Shown: positions 26,252 to 36,888 of the stretch, piece after piece
How the letters are laid out: every line of letters begins with the position of its first letter
Numbering within the stretch: position 1 is the stretch's first letter
Origin: an uncultured Alphaproteobacteria bacterium
Lineage (GTDB): Bacteria; Pseudomonadota; Alphaproteobacteria; RF32; CAG-239
NCBI GenBank assembly: GCA_944393685.1
Contig: CALYAW010000009.1
Span: forward strand, 1 to 53,141
Length of the DNA: 53,141 nt
Reading direction: 5' to 3'
Made by a program: the position numbers and the translations under genes
Notes under the pieces: model-generated
Told to the model about the DNA's origin: nothing
The model's input: only the letters and a program-made list of their open reading frames with translations
The model's database searches: none

Positions 26252-27139
26252 ATGACCGCAGAAGAGCAAAATAAAGAACAAAATATTAAAAAAAAGGGCG
26301 CTGAGCCTATTGTTGTTCGTCCACAAAAAGATTGGCCTTGGCGATTGGCGGGTAGTCTTGTTGTGTTGTTATTTATTTTGTTTTGGGCCGGAGTGGTTTT
26401 AACACTGAAAAATGATTTGGTTAATAAAAAAATAGATAATTGGAAACTTGAGTTTTTTGATTGGGCTGCTGAGCAAGGTTTTGTTCTGGATGATGTGGTT
26501 ATTTCCGGACGTGATAAAACTTCTAAAGAGGAAATACTTTCTTTACTAAACTTAAAACGCGGAGACAATATTCTTAAGATTGATGTTTATGATATTAAAC
26601 AGAAACTAGAAAAGTTACCATGGGTAAAAGATGTTGTCGTACATAAACGTTTTTTTCCAAATGTTTTGTATATTGAGTTGCATGAAAAAGAAGTTAAAGC
26701 TATTTGGCAAATCAATGAAAAATTTTATCCTTTGGATGCTGATGGAAAGGTGATTGAGGCTGAATATCATGTAAATGAGCCTATCTTATTGATTGTTGGT
26801 GCCGGAGCTCCTGAAAACTTTAAAAATTTAATGGAGGCTCTTAAAGATGAAAAATATGATTATTTGGAAAAGGTAAAAGTAGCTAACTTTATTTCGGGAA
26901 GACGTTGGAATTTGATTCTAAATGATATTCGTGAGGGAATAACCGTAAAATTGCCGGAAGAAAATATTGCTCAGGCATGGAAAAAATTGTTAAAACTAAA
27001 TGAGACAAAAGGTATTTTTAAACGTAAATTAACTATCATTGACTTAAGATTACCTCATAAGATTGTGGTTAAAATCCGTAAAAGTAATCGTGAAGGCAAA
27101 CCAAAACTTAATAAGAGTACGATAGAGCATAATATTTGA
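26252..27139 (+). CDS. ftsQ: Cell division protein FtsQ
   Basis: A 295-residue bitopic protein. It has a cytoplasmic tail of about 30 residues, one membrane helix ('LAGSLVVLLFILFWAGVVL') and a POTRA domain ('VLDDVVISGRDKTSKEEILSLL'). 'LEKLPWVKDVVVHKRFFPNVLYIELHEK' is the typical FtsQ beta segment. It links early and late divisome parts. The ATG directly abuts the murB stop. Confidence 0.92.
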   Translation: MTAEEQNKEQNIKKKGAEPIVVRPQKDWPWRLAGSLVVLLFILFWAGVVLTLKNDLVNKKIDNWKLEFFDWAAEQGFVLDDVVISGRDKTSKEEILSLLNLKRGDNILKIDVYDIKQKLEKLPWVKDVVVHKRFFPNVLYIELHEKEVKAIWQINEKFYPLDADGKVIEAEYHVNEPILLIVGAGAPENFKNLMEALKDEKYDYLEKVKVANFISGRRWNLILNDIREGITVKLPEENIAQAWKKLLKLNETKGIFKRKLTIIDLRLPHKIVVKIRKSNREGKPKLNKSTIEHNI

Positions 27140-27150
27140 ATAATAAGGAA

Positions 27151-28416
27151 ATGGCCGTGACACATTCTTTTAATAGAGCAACAACTATTGCAGCCCTAGA
27201 TATAGGCTCTTCTAAGGTGTGCTGTGTTATTGCAAAAATGGGGCGAGATCGGAAGATTAACATTGTGGGATACGGCTATAATGCTTCAAGAGGAATCAAA
27301 AATGGAGTTATTACAGATATTAATCAAGCAACTTTGTCAGTTTGTAATGCCGTGGAAACGGCCGAGCAAATGGCAAATGAACGAATAGACAGAGTAATTG
27401 TTAATATATCGGGTGAAAAAACAAAAAGCGTTATAAAAGAAGCTTCCATTACGCTTAACAAAAACAGACCGGTTAATGAAAATGATCTTATGAAAGTGGT
27501 AGAAAAAGGAATTCATAAGATTAATGTTGAAGGTTGTGAATTAGTTCATTGTCTTTCTACAAATTATCGTCTGGATGGCGGAGAAGAAATTAAAGATCCC
27601 AGAAATATTTTTGGAGAAGTTCTGTCTGTTGACATATTACTGGGTTTGGTGCCCGATATTATGTATCGAAATGTGGCAACAGTTATTGAAAATGCTCATC
27701 TGGAAATTGCGGGAAAGACTTTTTCTTCATATGCATCTGGCCTTTCTTGTCTGGTAGATGATGAAAAAGAGTTGGGCGCAACGGTTGTCGACATGGGCGG
27801 CGGAACAACATCGATTGCCAGTTTTAAACATGGGTACCCAATTTATTTTGGTGCAATTCCTGTTGGTGGCAATAATGTTACCAATGATATTGCTTATGGC
27901 TTAACAACTTCTTTTTCTCATGCGGAACGCTTAAAAACATTGCATGGATGCGCTTTCTTAACCAGTCAGGATAATCTTGAAACTATTAATGTCTATCCGG
28001 TAGGCGAGGAAGATGATAGTTGTATTAAGCAAATTCCAAGAGCTGATTTAATTAGCATTATAACGCCTCGAATCGAGGAAACTTTTGAGATGGTTAACCG
28101 AAAACTGTCTGAGGTTGGATTGCATAATGTTTCTTCGCATAGAGTGGTGCTAACTGGTGGTGCTTCGCAATTGCCAGGCGTTCGAGAGATTGCGTCCATG
28201 GTTCTTGATAAACAGGTGCGACTTGGGCGTCCTAAAAATGTTTTGAATTTACCAGATGAATTATATGGACCTGCTTTTTCAACTTGTATCGGGATGTTAT
28301 TGTTTGTGCTAAATTCTCCTGAAAGAAAACCAGGAAAAATAGTTAATAAGCCGGCTGTTGCAGGAAATGGGATCGGGGCACAGATTGCTTCGTGGCTTAG
28401 AATATTGTTTTCTTAA
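27151..28416 (+). CDS. ftsA: Cell division protein FtsA
   Basis: A 421-residue actin-like membrane tether for FtsZ. 'AALDIGSSKVCCVI', 'VVDMGGGTTSIASF' and 'VVLTGGASQLPGV' are the ATP-binding motifs. The inserted 1C domain lies in 'DRVIVNISGEKTKS', and the C-terminal amphipathic helix is 'GAQIASWLRILF'. AAGGA lies only 1 nt before the ATG at 27151 and 7 nt before a GTG at 27157, so the GTG may be the true start. It is followed after 115 nt by ftsZ. Confidence 0.95.
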   Translation: MAVTHSFNRATTIAALDIGSSKVCCVIAKMGRDRKINIVGYGYNASRGIKNGVITDINQATLSVCNAVETAEQMANERIDRVIVNISGEKTKSVIKEASITLNKNRPVNENDLMKVVEKGIHKINVEGCELVHCLSTNYRLDGGEEIKDPRNIFGEVLSVDILLGLVPDIMYRNVATVIENAHLEIAGKTFSSYASGLSCLVDDEKELGATVVDMGGGTTSIASFKHGYPIYFGAIPVGGNNVTNDIAYGLTTSFSHAERLKTLHGCAFLTSQDNLETINVYPVGEEDDSCIKQIPRADLISIITPRIEETFEMVNRKLSEVGLHNVSSHRVVLTGGASQLPGVREIASMVLDKQVRLGRPKNVLNLPDELYGPAFSTCIGMLLFVLNSPERKPGKIVNKPAVAGNGIGAQIASWLRILFS

Positions 28417-28531
28417 ATCAAAATTTTTTCTGAAAATAAATTTAAAAATATTTTCTTGGTAACGAAACCTTAAGGTATTTCGGTTTATTCTGCATATAAG
28501 TAAAAAATCGGATTTGGGAGTAAGAAATACC

Positions 28532-30223
28532 ATGTCAATTAAGTTAGCAGTACCGGAAAAAAATATGATGCAGTTAAAACCGCGAATCTCGGTTATCGGT
28601 GTGGGCGGCGGCGGCGGAAATGCCGTTAATAATATGATTGCTCAGAATTTAGAAGGTGTTGACTTTATTGTTGCCAATACAGACGCTCAAGCTCTTGAAA
28701 ATTCTAAATCAAGCCGCAAAATTCAGTTGGGGTTGCAGACAACCAAAGGCTTGGGCGCGGGGGCTCGGCCAGAAGTTGGAAAAATGGCCGCAGAAGAAGC
28801 TCGTGAGGAGATTGAACGTGAGCTTGAAGGGGCTAATATGGTGTTTATTACCGCCGGTATGGGAGGCGGTACGGGATCCGGCGCCGCTCCGGTTGTGGCA
28901 AAAATTGCAAAAGAAAAAGGAATCCTTACCGTCGGTGTAGTTACAAAGCCTTTTCAGTTTGAAGGAAAAAAACGTTACCAAACAGCAGAGACTGCTTTGG
29001 AGAATTTTACAAAAGAGGTTGATAGTATAATTGTTATTCCAAATCAGAATTTGTTTAGAATTGCAGATAAGAATACAACTTTGGTTGATGCTTTTGTGAT
29101 GGCTGATAACGTGTTGTATGCCGGTGTGCGTTCAATTACAGATTTAATGATGATGCCTGGATTAATTAATCTTGATTTTGCGGATATTAAAGCAATTATG
29201 GAAGATAAAGGTAAGGCCATTATGGGAACCGGCGAAGCTGAAGGTGAAGACCGTGCAATTAGAGCGGCCGAGCAGGCTTTGGCTAATCCGCTGCTTGACG
29301 ATTGTTCAATGCGTGGAGCAAAAGGGGTCTTGATTAATATTACCGGAGGAAATGATGTAAAATTATTCGAGATTGATGACGCGGCAAATCGAATTAAAGA
29401 AGAGGTTGATGAGGAAGCCAATATCATTTTTGGTTCCAGTTTTGATGAATCCTTAGGTGGAAAAATTCGTGTTTCCATCGTCGCAACCGGAATTGACGAC
29501 GCAAAATCTGCAAAACCACAAGTTGTTAAACCGGTAATTGCTCCCAGTTATGTCGAAGAAAGTTTTGTGAAGGTTGATGCTGAACCTTCTGCTCCAAATA
29601 TTAATATACAAGATAATTTGGAGAGCTTCTCAGCTGTTAAAAAAGAATTTGAGCCTGTACAGCTTGATGAAGTTATTGATAAAGCAACGGTATCCTCCTT
29701 GCTGGACGATGCCGAGGAAGAAGATGTTGTTAGTGTGGCCGTCACTCCAGAGAACGGAGTCAAATTTGATGATTTTGATTCTTTGGAAAAATCAAGCGTG
29801 ATGGAAGAATTGCCTAATGCGTCTTCTTTGTTTAAAGCTATTATTAACAAGCCTGACGGTTTGAGCGAAGAAGAAATGATTGATAACGCTATTCCCTCGG
29901 CAGAAAATACCTTTAAGGCTAAGACAACCGTTCGAACGGTTGAAGAAGAGCCGGAATTATTTCCTGAACACAATCCTTTGAAGACAGCTGTACGCAAGGC
30001 GGAAGATGTTGAAGAACTGATTGTTAATGATGATGAAAGATATACAAGAACACCAACTTTTATTGAAAGAGTTACGGGGTTTTCAATTGCGAAACGAAAT
30101 CAGAAAAAGCAAAAAGAAGCCGAGCGCAGACAAGAGCCTGTTTCGCCGAGCTTTTCTGATAATGGTTTCGCTCAGGAAGATAGATTAAATCTAGAAATAC
30201 CATCCTTCCTGCGTAGAAAATAA
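28532..30223 (+). CDS. ftsZ: Cell division GTPase FtsZ
   Basis: A 563-residue tubulin-like protein that forms the Z ring. '[12 protein letters not shown]' and the tubulin signature '[13 protein letters not shown]' bind GTP; the T7 loop is in '[11 protein letters not shown]'. The C-terminal linker is long (about residues 325-545) and acidic, as in alphaproteobacteria. The very end '[10 protein letters not shown]' is the conserved tail that binds FtsA. The ATG at 28532 has GGGAG upstream (long 11-nt spacing). The 115-bp leader contains an imperfect inverted repeat around CCTTAAGG that may hold a regulatory site. Confidence 0.97.
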   Translation: MSIKLAVPEKNMMQLKPRISVIGVGGGGGNAVNNMIAQNLEGVDFIVANTDAQALENSKSSRKIQLGLQTTKGLGAGARPEVGKMAAEEAREEIERELEGANMVFITAGMGGGTGSGAAPVVAKIAKEKGILTVGVVTKPFQFEGKKRYQTAETALENFTKEVDSIIVIPNQNLFRIADKNTTLVDAFVMADNVLYAGVRSITDLMMMPGLINLDFADIKAIMEDKGKAIMGTGEAEGEDRAIRAAEQALANPLLDDCSMRGAKGVLINITGGNDVKLFEIDDAANRIKEEVDEEANIIFGSSFDESLGGKIRVSIVATGIDDAKSAKPQVVKPVIAPSYVEESFVKVDAEPSAPNINIQDNLESFSAVKKEFEPVQLDEVIDKATVSSLLDDAEEEDVVSVAVTPENGVKFDDFDSLEKSSVMEELPNASSLFKAIINKPDGLSEEEMIDNAIPSAENTFKAKTTVRTVEEEPELFPEHNPLKTAVRKAEDVEELIVNDDERYTRTPTFIERVTGFSIAKRNQKKQKEAERRQEPVSPSFSDNGFAQEDRLNLEIPSFLRRK

Positions 30224-30240
30224 ATTATTAAGTTATAAAC

Positions 30241-30273
30241 CCTAAAAGCCCCGCATAAGCGGGGTTTTTTAGG
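30241..30273. terminator. Terminator between ftsZ and hdaA, probably bidirectional
   Basis: CCCCGC-ATAA-GCGGGG is extended by CCTAAAA/TTTTAGG arms, giving a T6 tail on the plus strand and CTTTTAGG on the minus strand. The two genes converge here. Confidence 0.9.
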
Positions 30274-30305
30274 ATGGTCGTTTTGTGGTCTTAAATATGT
30301 TTGAA

Positions 30306-31037
30306 CTAAAAAAGAAATCCCTGTGCAGGAGTATCTAAAACGGAAATCGCTTCTTTTACAATAGAAATGGTAATAGCATGTTTACGTTCAAGTGAGATAT
30401 TGTCTATCTCTTCTACAAGACGACGGGCATAAGAAAAAGAACGTTGCATATTGTTTAACATATAATTGATTACTTCCGGTGACGGAGTAATTTGTCTATC
30501 ATCAAACAGTTTTATCAGAAGTGCCGAAAGCAAATCATTGTCCGGTGTCTTTATTTCTATGGCAGGAAGTATATTAAGGCGTGAACGTAAATCAGGCAGT
30601 GTGATTGGAAGACGGGCAGGAGCCGTATTGGCTGTAAAAAGAATGTTGCCTCCTTCATCCCGGAATAGGTTGTATATGTGAAATAAAGATTCTTGATCAG
30701 ATAAATTTTCAAGATTTTCAATAATCAAGCATTTATGTTCTTCAAAATTTTTGCGTATAAGCGGTAGACTTATTTGTTCTGCCCTTATGCTGGGAACTTT
30801 ATAGGGGTGTTCAGTCAGACGAGCAACATTGGTGGCAAAAACGTTAGCCAAATGTGTTTTTCCGCAACCTTCCGGACCATATATGCAGATTCCAAAATAA
30901 GGCCAGTTGGGCCAGCTGTCAATTAGAGCAACAGCTTCCGCGTTACATCGGGCAACCAAGAAATCTTCGCGGCCAAGGCTTTCTCGGTGCGGAAATTCAA
31001 GTGCAAATTGCTTGGATGTTATTGCCGGTGCGTGCAT
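30306..31037 (-). CDS. hdaA: DnaA regulatory inactivator HdaA (DnaA-like AAA+ protein)
   Basis: A 243-residue protein with a DnaA-type AAA+ core but no DNA-binding domain IV. Walker A is 'GPEGCGKTHLA' near residue 54, Walker B 'CLIIENLENL', and sensor/arginine region 'LPDLRSRLN'. With the DNA sliding clamp, Hda stimulates ATP hydrolysis by DnaA after initiation. A clamp-binding motif is expected at the N-terminus ('KQFALEFPH'). Its start overlaps the cckA stop by 1 nt, coupling replication control to the cell-cycle kinase. Confidence 0.87.
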   Translation of the reverse strand: MHAPAITSKQFALEFPHRESLGREDFLVARCNAEAVALIDSWPNWPYFGICIYGPEGCGKTHLANVFATNVARLTEHPYKVPSIRAEQISLPLIRKNFEEHKCLIIENLENLSDQESLFHIYNLFRDEGGNILFTANTAPARLPITLPDLRSRLNILPAIEIKTPDNDLLSALLIKLFDDRQITPSPEVINYMLNNMQRSFSYARRLVEEIDNISLERKHAITISIVKEAISVLDTPAQGFLF

Positions 31038-33691
31038 TATTTGTTCTCTTTGGTTACTTCGTATACTTTTGCCGTTAAATCGCCAAGGCTGTATGGTTTA
31101 GTAATAAAGTCGAAATCATCAAAATTGTCAAGTTCTTGACGGACAATTTCTTCTGAATAACCAGAAGCTAGGATGACTTTTATGTTGCGAAGTTTTTCTT
31201 TTACAATTTTGGTTAATTCAGCTCCGCTGATGCCTGGCATTACCATATCGGTTATAAGAAGATCGAATTTTTTGCCCATTTCTATTTGTTCAAGCGCGTT
31301 TTCGCCTGAATTACATCCTACTACATCATAGCCTTTCTTTTGGAGTGCTCGAACTCCAAAACTGCGGACAGAATCTTCATCTTCAACAAACAAAATATGC
31401 AGTTGTTTGTTGTCTTTTGAAGAAGCGGCGTGAGAGCGATCAATTGCATTAGATACATTCATCCCCATAATTATTTTTTGGTTGATATTTAGAGGTGTGC
31501 TTATTTTCTCTTGAACGCGTAAAATTGTTTGTCCTGATTTATTGGTTATGATTTCATGATCTTGTTCTTCTGTTTCTTCTGGCTTTTCTTCAAAACGAGG
31601 TAAATGAATTGAAAAAGTCGTGCCGATACCTACCGTGCTGTCAACGGTGATATATCCTTCTGTTTGGCGTACAATACCATATACCATTGCTAATCCAAGA
31701 CCTGTTCCTGAGCCGACAATATTTTCTTTGGTGGAAAAAAATGGATCAAAAATTCTACTCATGTTTTCGGGCGGAATACCGCAACCGCTATCCTTTACGT
31801 CAATTACTACAAATTCTCCGGGTTTGATAGTGTCATCTCCAAAACGGAAAGACTCTTTGAGAGTGTGCGTCCGTGTGTTTATGTTTAATATGCCATCTCC
31901 GTTCATGGCGTCTTTGGCATTAACCGCTAAGTTAATAATTACTTGCGAGAGTTGTACGGGATCTACTTTAACGTACCCTAAATCTGATTGGTGGTGAATT
32001 TGTAAAATAATTTTTTCACCAAGAATGCGTTTGAGCATGTGAGAAAGTTCTGCAAAACTTTCTGTAATATCTATAAGTTTGGGTTGAAGAGGTTGTTTGC
32101 GTGAGAATGCTAATAATTGTCGGACCAAACTGGCTGCTCGGTTTGCATTTTGCTTAATTTGTATCAGATCGGCAAAAGAAGGGTCGCCAACACCATGGCG
32201 TTGAAGTAATAAGTCCGTAAAACCTATCATGGCGGTTAGTAGGTTGTTGAAATCATGCGCAACTCCTCCGGCTAATTGGCCAACAGCTTGCATCTTTTGG
32301 GCTTGTGCAAATTGTTGTTCCAAAGAGCGTTGTTTGGTGGCGTCTATTAAATAAAGGACAAAACCAAGAGAGTTTTCTTTTTGTGTTGCGTGAAAACGAT
32401 GCATGCTGCTTAGGTATATAGTGGTAATCAACTCCGGACGTTCACTATTTAGATGAACATCCAGACTTAATGATACGCTCGGATTTGAACGAAGTTTCGC
32501 GCATATATCCTTAAATTTGTCCTGTTCTGCGGAGATTAACAGCTCTTGAATGCTACAGCCTTTAAGGTGAGAAGATAATTGAGAAGAGAAAAATTTGACG
32601 GCAGTAGAGTTCGTATCTGCTATCTTTGAGTTGTCGTCTGTAAAGATTATACCAACAGGCGAATTATTGAAAAGCCAGCTTATTTTATCTGTTGCTTGTT
32701 CAAGGGCCGCTTCTAATTGATTTGTACTTGGCAGACGCCCTATAACCGCTCCACGCATTTTGATCTTTTCGTTTTCGCGATAATTGCTCTGAAAGACATA
32801 TCCTTCGGTAACCTCTCCTTTGCTATTGAGAAAATGCAACTTTCCTTGCCAGAGATCCTTTTTTTCTGGAAAAAGAGAGTTGGGAGCCAGATATTCATGC
32901 AAATTATGATTTTGTATGTCTGTTTCCGAATTTTGTAAAAATGTTGCAAAATTGCGGTTAACATATTCAAAGTTGTAATCTTTGTCTGTCGTATATAATC
33001 CTATAGGCATGTCATCCAGAAAATCATGCAGCTTGGCGGTTTCTTCTTTGAATATTTGTTCCATATTACGTCTTGCCGTAATATTATCGGCAGCCCAGTA
33101 AAAATACGTTTCTTTACGGATTTTTTTTATGGAAAAAGCTCCTTCAAATATTTGAGGTTTTTTTAAATATATTGGTCGTAATGAAACTTCATACCATTCT
33201 AATTCATTAAAAACTTTGTCTGTTTCAGGATGTAACGAGACAGAGAGAATAACTTTTTCGTTGCTGAGATTTTTGTATGCCGTTTTGAGGCGGCCGAGAG
33301 CGTTCTTGTTGGTCGGGCCCTCGGCCATATGCGATTCCAAAAAATGCAAAACGGTGCTTTGTTTGAATAGTTCTTTGGCCGGATCATTTTGGATAATAAA
33401 TTCTCCTTGAGGGGTTTCTATTCGTCGCGCCTTAAAATCATTGCGTATTATTTCGTTGGCAAATCCACCGTAACTGATTGCGGCTTCTCCGGCGTCAAGT
33501 GTTTTAATCGTGAGCAGAAGGCAATAACAAGCACATAGGGCACAACTTGCTACCAGATATAGGTAATATTCCGGATATAAAAAGAAAAGAATTATCAGCA
33601 CTGTTAAAGCTACCAGCGCAAATGCAAGTTGTATCAAACAAGATTGAAGTTGTTTGTCCGGCCTATTGTTGATTTTTGAGTTGCATAACAT
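31037..33691 (-). CDS. cckA: Hybrid histidine kinase CckA
   Basis: An 884-residue kinase. Two N-terminal membrane helices (about 20-65) precede PAS-like domains (to about 455). The HisKA box '[13 protein letters not shown]' has the phosphorylated histidine near 479, HATPase motifs are '[10 protein letters not shown]', 'DSGCGIP' and '[10 protein letters not shown]', and a receiver domain from about 764 has '[10 protein letters not shown]' (aspartate near 815). This architecture is that of CckA, which controls CtrA through ChpT. The start has AGGA before ATG and lies 29 nt inside flhB. hdaA follows with 1-nt overlap. Confidence 0.92.
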   Translation of the reverse strand: MLCNSKINNRPDKQLQSCLIQLAFALVALTVLIILFFLYPEYYLYLVASCALCACYCLLLTIKTLDAGEAAISYGGFANEIIRNDFKARRIETPQGEFIIQNDPAKELFKQSTVLHFLESHMAEGPTNKNALGRLKTAYKNLSNEKVILSVSLHPETDKVFNELEWYEVSLRPIYLKKPQIFEGAFSIKKIRKETYFYWAADNITARRNMEQIFKEETAKLHDFLDDMPIGLYTTDKDYNFEYVNRNFATFLQNSETDIQNHNLHEYLAPNSLFPEKKDLWQGKLHFLNSKGEVTEGYVFQSNYRENEKIKMRGAVIGRLPSTNQLEAALEQATDKISWLFNNSPVGIIFTDDNSKIADTNSTAVKFFSSQLSSHLKGCSIQELLISAEQDKFKDICAKLRSNPSVSLSLDVHLNSERPELITTIYLSSMHRFHATQKENSLGFVLYLIDATKQRSLEQQFAQAQKMQAVGQLAGGVAHDFNNLLTAMIGFTDLLLQRHGVGDPSFADLIQIKQNANRAASLVRQLLAFSRKQPLQPKLIDITESFAELSHMLKRILGEKIILQIHHQSDLGYVKVDPVQLSQVIINLAVNAKDAMNGDGILNINTRTHTLKESFRFGDDTIKPGEFVVIDVKDSGCGIPPENMSRIFDPFFSTKENIVGSGTGLGLAMVYGIVRQTEGYITVDSTVGIGTTFSIHLPRFEEKPEETEEQDHEIITNKSGQTILRVQEKISTPLNINQKIIMGMNVSNAIDRSHAASSKDNKQLHILFVEDEDSVRSFGVRALQKKGYDVVGCNSGENALEQIEMGKKFDLLITDMVMPGISGAELTKIVKEKLRNIKVILASGYSEEIVRQELDNFDDFDFITKPYSLGDLTAKVYEVTKENK

Positions 33692-34736
33692 ATCCTATTA
33701 CCTCTGCGACTGCTTTAAAATGTTCTTCAGGAATGGTTTGGTCTAATTCGGTGGATGCAAATAGAGCTCTTGCCAAAGGAGGATTTTCAACAATGGGTAT
33801 CTCATTTTCTTCTGCAATGGCCTTAATTCTTAGAGCTACGGTATCTATTCCTTTGGCGGTAACTTTGGGTGCATCCATTTCATTCATTTTGTATTCCAGA
33901 GCAACAGCATAGTGTGTCGGGTTTACTATGACTACGTCTGATTTTGGAACTGCTTCCATCATGCGGTGACGAGCTCTTTCCATTCGAACTTGACGAATAC
34001 GCGATTTAATTAAAGGGTCGCCTTCCATTTGTTTGTATTCATCTTTAACTTCTTGCTTGGTCATTCGTAATTTTTTTAAATGACTGTATTTTTGATAAGC
34101 ATAGTCGCCTAATGCAATAAGTAAAACTGCTATCGTAACCGTGAACAAAAGCATGACGACAATTTTATGAATAAATTTTAAAATGGCGATTGTTTCCATA
34201 CTGGGCAAAAGTTCAACTTTGCTTAAATATGGTTTTATGACTAACAGGGCAATAAATGAGATAATGGTAATTTTAATGATACCTTTAATGGCTTCAACTA
34301 CTTTTTTCATATTGATGAAATTGGCTAATGAGGCAAAAATATTTAATTTTTCCCATTTCGGTTCAAGTTTTTTGGGGGCATAGATAAATCCGGTTTGTGC
34401 GATGCTGCCAAAAACTCCTAGTGTCATAAATATCAAAAACGGAAAACTTAATATTTTTAGTAAATTAAGCGATGCATCAAGAAACAGACTGCGAAAATTT
34501 TTTGCCGTTACTTCTATGTCTCCTGCCTTTTCAATGTAATTAACCGTTCCTACATAAAACCATTTCATCATTAACGGAAATAAAAGCCAAATAACAAAGA
34601 GCATGCCCATAAGCATCAAAAAACTTTTGGCGTCTTGGGATATGGCGACATCGCCTTCTTCTTTGGCTTTGCTGATTTTGCGTTCCGAAGGTTCTTCGGT
34701 TTTCGAGGCTTCATCTTCTTCTTCGGGAGCTACCAT
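33663..34736 (-). CDS. flhB: Flagellar type III export protein FlhB
   Basis: A 357-residue export-gate switch. A charged N-terminus ('KTEEPSERKISKAKEEGDV') is followed by four membrane helices and a cytoplasmic domain with the autocleavage site 'NPTHYAVAL' near residue 271. The last residues overlap the cckA start by 29 nt. It is preceded by fliR (13-nt gap) and fliQ. The NPTH motif is intact here, in contrast to the short FlhB-like gene at 20225. Confidence 0.96.
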   Translation of the reverse strand: MVAPEEEDEASKTEEPSERKISKAKEEGDVAISQDAKSFLMLMGMLFVIWLLFPLMMKWFYVGTVNYIEKAGDIEVTAKNFRSLFLDASLNLLKILSFPFLIFMTLGVFGSIAQTGFIYAPKKLEPKWEKLNIFASLANFINMKKVVEAIKGIIKITIISFIALLVIKPYLSKVELLPSMETIAILKFIHKIVVMLLFTVTIAVLLIALGDYAYQKYSHLKKLRMTKQEVKDEYKQMEGDPLIKSRIRQVRMERARHRMMEAVPKSDVVIVNPTHYAVALEYKMNEMDAPKVTAKGIDTVALRIKAIAEENEIPIVENPPLARALFASTELDQTIPEEHFKAVAEVIGYVMQLKNQQ

Positions 34737-34749
34737 AGTTTATTCCTCC

Positions 34750-35505
34750 CTAACGCAAAAACTCTTGCAAACCGTCTTCAAAATACTTGCTGAACCAGAT
34801 AATCATGACCGGTGTGGTAATGAATAAAAGACCAAGCCCCAAGTATATTTGTAACGGGAGTGACAGAAAAAATATATTAAGTTGCGGCATGAGCCGAGAA
34901 ACTAAACCTATTCCGCTGTAAAAAACAATTGTAAAGGCAATAAACGGAGAACTTATTTTAAAACCAATGATAAAAGATTGGTTGAAACTACTGGTTAAAT
35001 TATTGGCAAAATCTCCAAAAGGAAGGTTGGTCGATACGGGAAGAAGCGTGTAACTTTCAATTACCGCACTTAACATGAGATGGTGTAAATCTGTCAAAAA
35101 AATGACGGTGAGTGCTACAATACTTAAAAATGTTTCAATAACAATTGATTGATTTTGAGTTGCCGGATCAAAAATTTGGGCATTGCCGAAGCCAATTGCC
35201 TGACCAGCCATGAAACCGGCTAGATTGAGCGCAGTAAAAAGGATTTGCATAATTAATCCAATAAATAAGCCAACAACTATTTCTGAAAGTATATACTGCA
35301 AAAACAAAAGCGTATTTTGTGGTTGTGTCGGTAAGTGCGGAGTGATGAGCGGCATGAGAATGATTGATAACGCAATTGCTATAGATAGTCTAACTTGTGT
35401 GTTGACGTAAGAACTCATAAAGCCCGGCATTATCATTAATGCTGAGCCCAAACGCAAAAATACCATTAAAAAGGTATAAATATTAAGTGATATGAGTTCT
35501 TCCAT
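34750..35505 (-). CDS. fliR: Flagellar biosynthesis protein FliR
   Basis: A 251-residue export-gate membrane protein with about six helices. 'FMVFLRLGSALMIMPGF' at the N-terminus and 'KISSPFIAFTIVFYSGIGLVSRLMPQLNIFFLSLPLQI' near 190-225 are FliR features. The reading order fliQ-fliR-flhB with gaps of 4 and 13 nt is the usual export-gate set. Confidence 0.95.
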   Translation of the reverse strand: MEELISLNIYTFLMVFLRLGSALMIMPGFMSSYVNTQVRLSIAIALSIILMPLITPHLPTQPQNTLLFLQYILSEIVVGLFIGLIMQILFTALNLAGFMAGQAIGFGNAQIFDPATQNQSIVIETFLSIVALTVIFLTDLHHLMLSAVIESYTLLPVSTNLPFGDFANNLTSSFNQSFIIGFKISSPFIAFTIVFYSGIGLVSRLMPQLNIFFLSLPLQIYLGLGLLFITTPVMIIWFSKYFEDGLQEFLR

Positions 35506-35509
35506 ATAT

Positions 35510-35773
35510 CTATCCGCCGGCTATTCGATTGAATAAAGATTCCGTTAAAGCTCGCATTTGTCCAAGCATAAACGGAAACAGGAGAATAATGGCTACAAAA
35601 ACACTGATGATTTTGGGAACAAAAGCCAATGTCATTTCTTGGATTTGTGTCAATGCTTGAAAAATACCGATAATCAGACCGACAAATAAGGCTACCAATA
35701 AAACCGGTGTTACTACTTTGAGTAGTGTAAATACGGCGTCACGCGATATGTCTAAAACTTCAACTTCATTCAT
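35510..35773 (-). CDS. fliQ: Flagellar biosynthesis protein FliQ
   Basis: An 87-residue protein with two membrane helices, 'VVTPVLLVALFVGLIIGIFQALTQIQE' motif and 'FVPKI' between them, as in all FliQ. It starts 5 nt after the GH114 gene stop and ends 4 nt before fliR, so all are co-transcribed. fliP is not in the window. Confidence 0.95.
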   Translation of the reverse strand: MNEVEVLDISRDAVFTLLKVVTPVLLVALFVGLIIGIFQALTQIQEMTLAFVPKIISVFVAIILLFPFMLGQMRALTESLFNRIAGG

Positions 35774-35778
35774 TATTT

Positions 35779-36888
35779 TTACTCAAGTGGGGTTTGATCT
35801 TCAAAATAAAAATGGTTTTGAATGCCGGTAAAAAAGACACCGTCAAAACCGGTGGTGATAATATCCTTAAAATGTTTTGATATTATTTTTCGCCATTCTT
35901 CATTCCAATATTGAGTGATAACGGCTTCTGGAGTGACAAATGATTTTCGTACAAGCCAAGACGGATTGCCAATTTCCCATTGTCGTTTCCAAAAATAGTC
36001 TTTAGGTGAGGTTTCGGAAATGTTCATTTCTGCAATTAATAGCCGTCTTGAACCATTTTTTTTGAATTTCATCCGATGAATATCTTCGGGGCTAAAGCGT
36101 TGGCTGTATGCGAACAACGGTTTGATGATGATGATGTCGTAATTGTTATGACTGATATCTTCAACAAATTTATCTTTTGAGCTGTAATTACTATCATCTG
36201 TCATAATCAAGATATTGCGTGCTTCCGAAACTTGGTATACATTTTTGGCTGAATCATTTATCAATGGCTGAGAAGCAATCTCCTTAAAGGCATTATCAGC
36301 ATTTTCAAACGCATAAAGTATTTTCTTTTCAAAAACAGAGCGGACAATAGCTTGGTCTAATGCTTGAGAAGTGGGACAGCTGTCTATGCTAATTCGTCCA
36401 AGATTATTGTTAAAAGTTATATTTTGTTCTTGGCCTTGTCCGCAAAATAAGTTGTTGATGGCTACGGCATCAACAGAGTGAAGATATTTGTACTCCGGCG
36501 TCTCAGGCTTTGGTTGTTTGGGAATTTCGTTTTCGCGAGATAAAAACGTCGTGTCTTCTATGCTTCCTTTTTTGAGACGAGAGAGATTATAGCCATCTCG
36601 GGCATCTTCCCAAGAACTACGGTATAAGAGTTCTTGCCCCTCGTGAGTGATGATTTGGAAGTCTGGATTGTTTTCATGTGCATAATCTATCAGCATTTGC
36701 AGATTTTCTCGCATATCAGAACGATAATTGCGAATTTGCATCGGCAGATATTTCATATCAAGGATTTTTTCTTCGGAAGTATATGGATTAACATTACTAA
36801 AACCATACATTCCAGCATTGGCCGCTGATGCAGCCAATGCTGATAAAAACATCAATGTAATGCCGTATTTTAAGCTAGGTAACAACAT
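35779..36888 (-). CDS. Secreted GH114-like protein (endo-alpha-1,4-polygalactosaminidase family)
   Basis: A 369-residue exported protein. The signal peptide is 'LKYGITLMFLSALAASAANA' with cleavage after Ala-Asn-Ala. The body fits the GH114/TM1410 TIM-barrel family: 'MQIRNYRSDMRENLQMLIDYA', 'GQELLYRSS', 'LIAEMNISE', 'NPSWLVRKSF' and 'GFDGVFFTGIQ' are the recurring barrel strands. It may cleave galactosamine-containing polymer or another amino-sugar polysaccharide. The start at 36888 (14 nt inside pgm) is preferred to a longer frame that would add a charged head before the signal peptide. It lies between pgm and fliQ. Confidence 0.7.
   Translation of the reverse strand: MLLPSLKYGITLMFLSALAASAANAGMYGFSNVNPYTSEEKILDMKYLPMQIRNYRSDMRENLQMLIDYAHENNPDFQIITHEGQELLYRSSWEDARDGYNLSRLKKGSIEDTTFLSRENEIPKQPKPETPEYKYLHSVDAVAINNLFCGQGQEQNITFNNNLGRISIDSCPTSQALDQAIVRSVFEKKILYAFENADNAFKEIASQPLINDSAKNVYQVSEARNILIMTDDSNYSSKDKFVEDISHNNYDIIIIKPLFAYSQRFSPEDIHRMKFKKNGSRRLLIAEMNISETSPKDYFWKRQWEIGNPSWLVRKSFVTPEAVITQYWNEEWRKIISKHFKDIITTGFDGVFFTGIQNHFYFEDQTPLE

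Noticed and set aside
28460..28482. Imperfect inverted repeat around CCTTAAGG upstream of ftsZ as a CtrA site
   Set aside because: TTAA is present but the second half-site at N7 is not; kept only as a note under ftsZ.
29044..29997. Two long Ser-rich minus-strand frames within ftsZ
   Set aside because: Mirror of the acidic, codon-biased FtsZ coding strand; no start signals.
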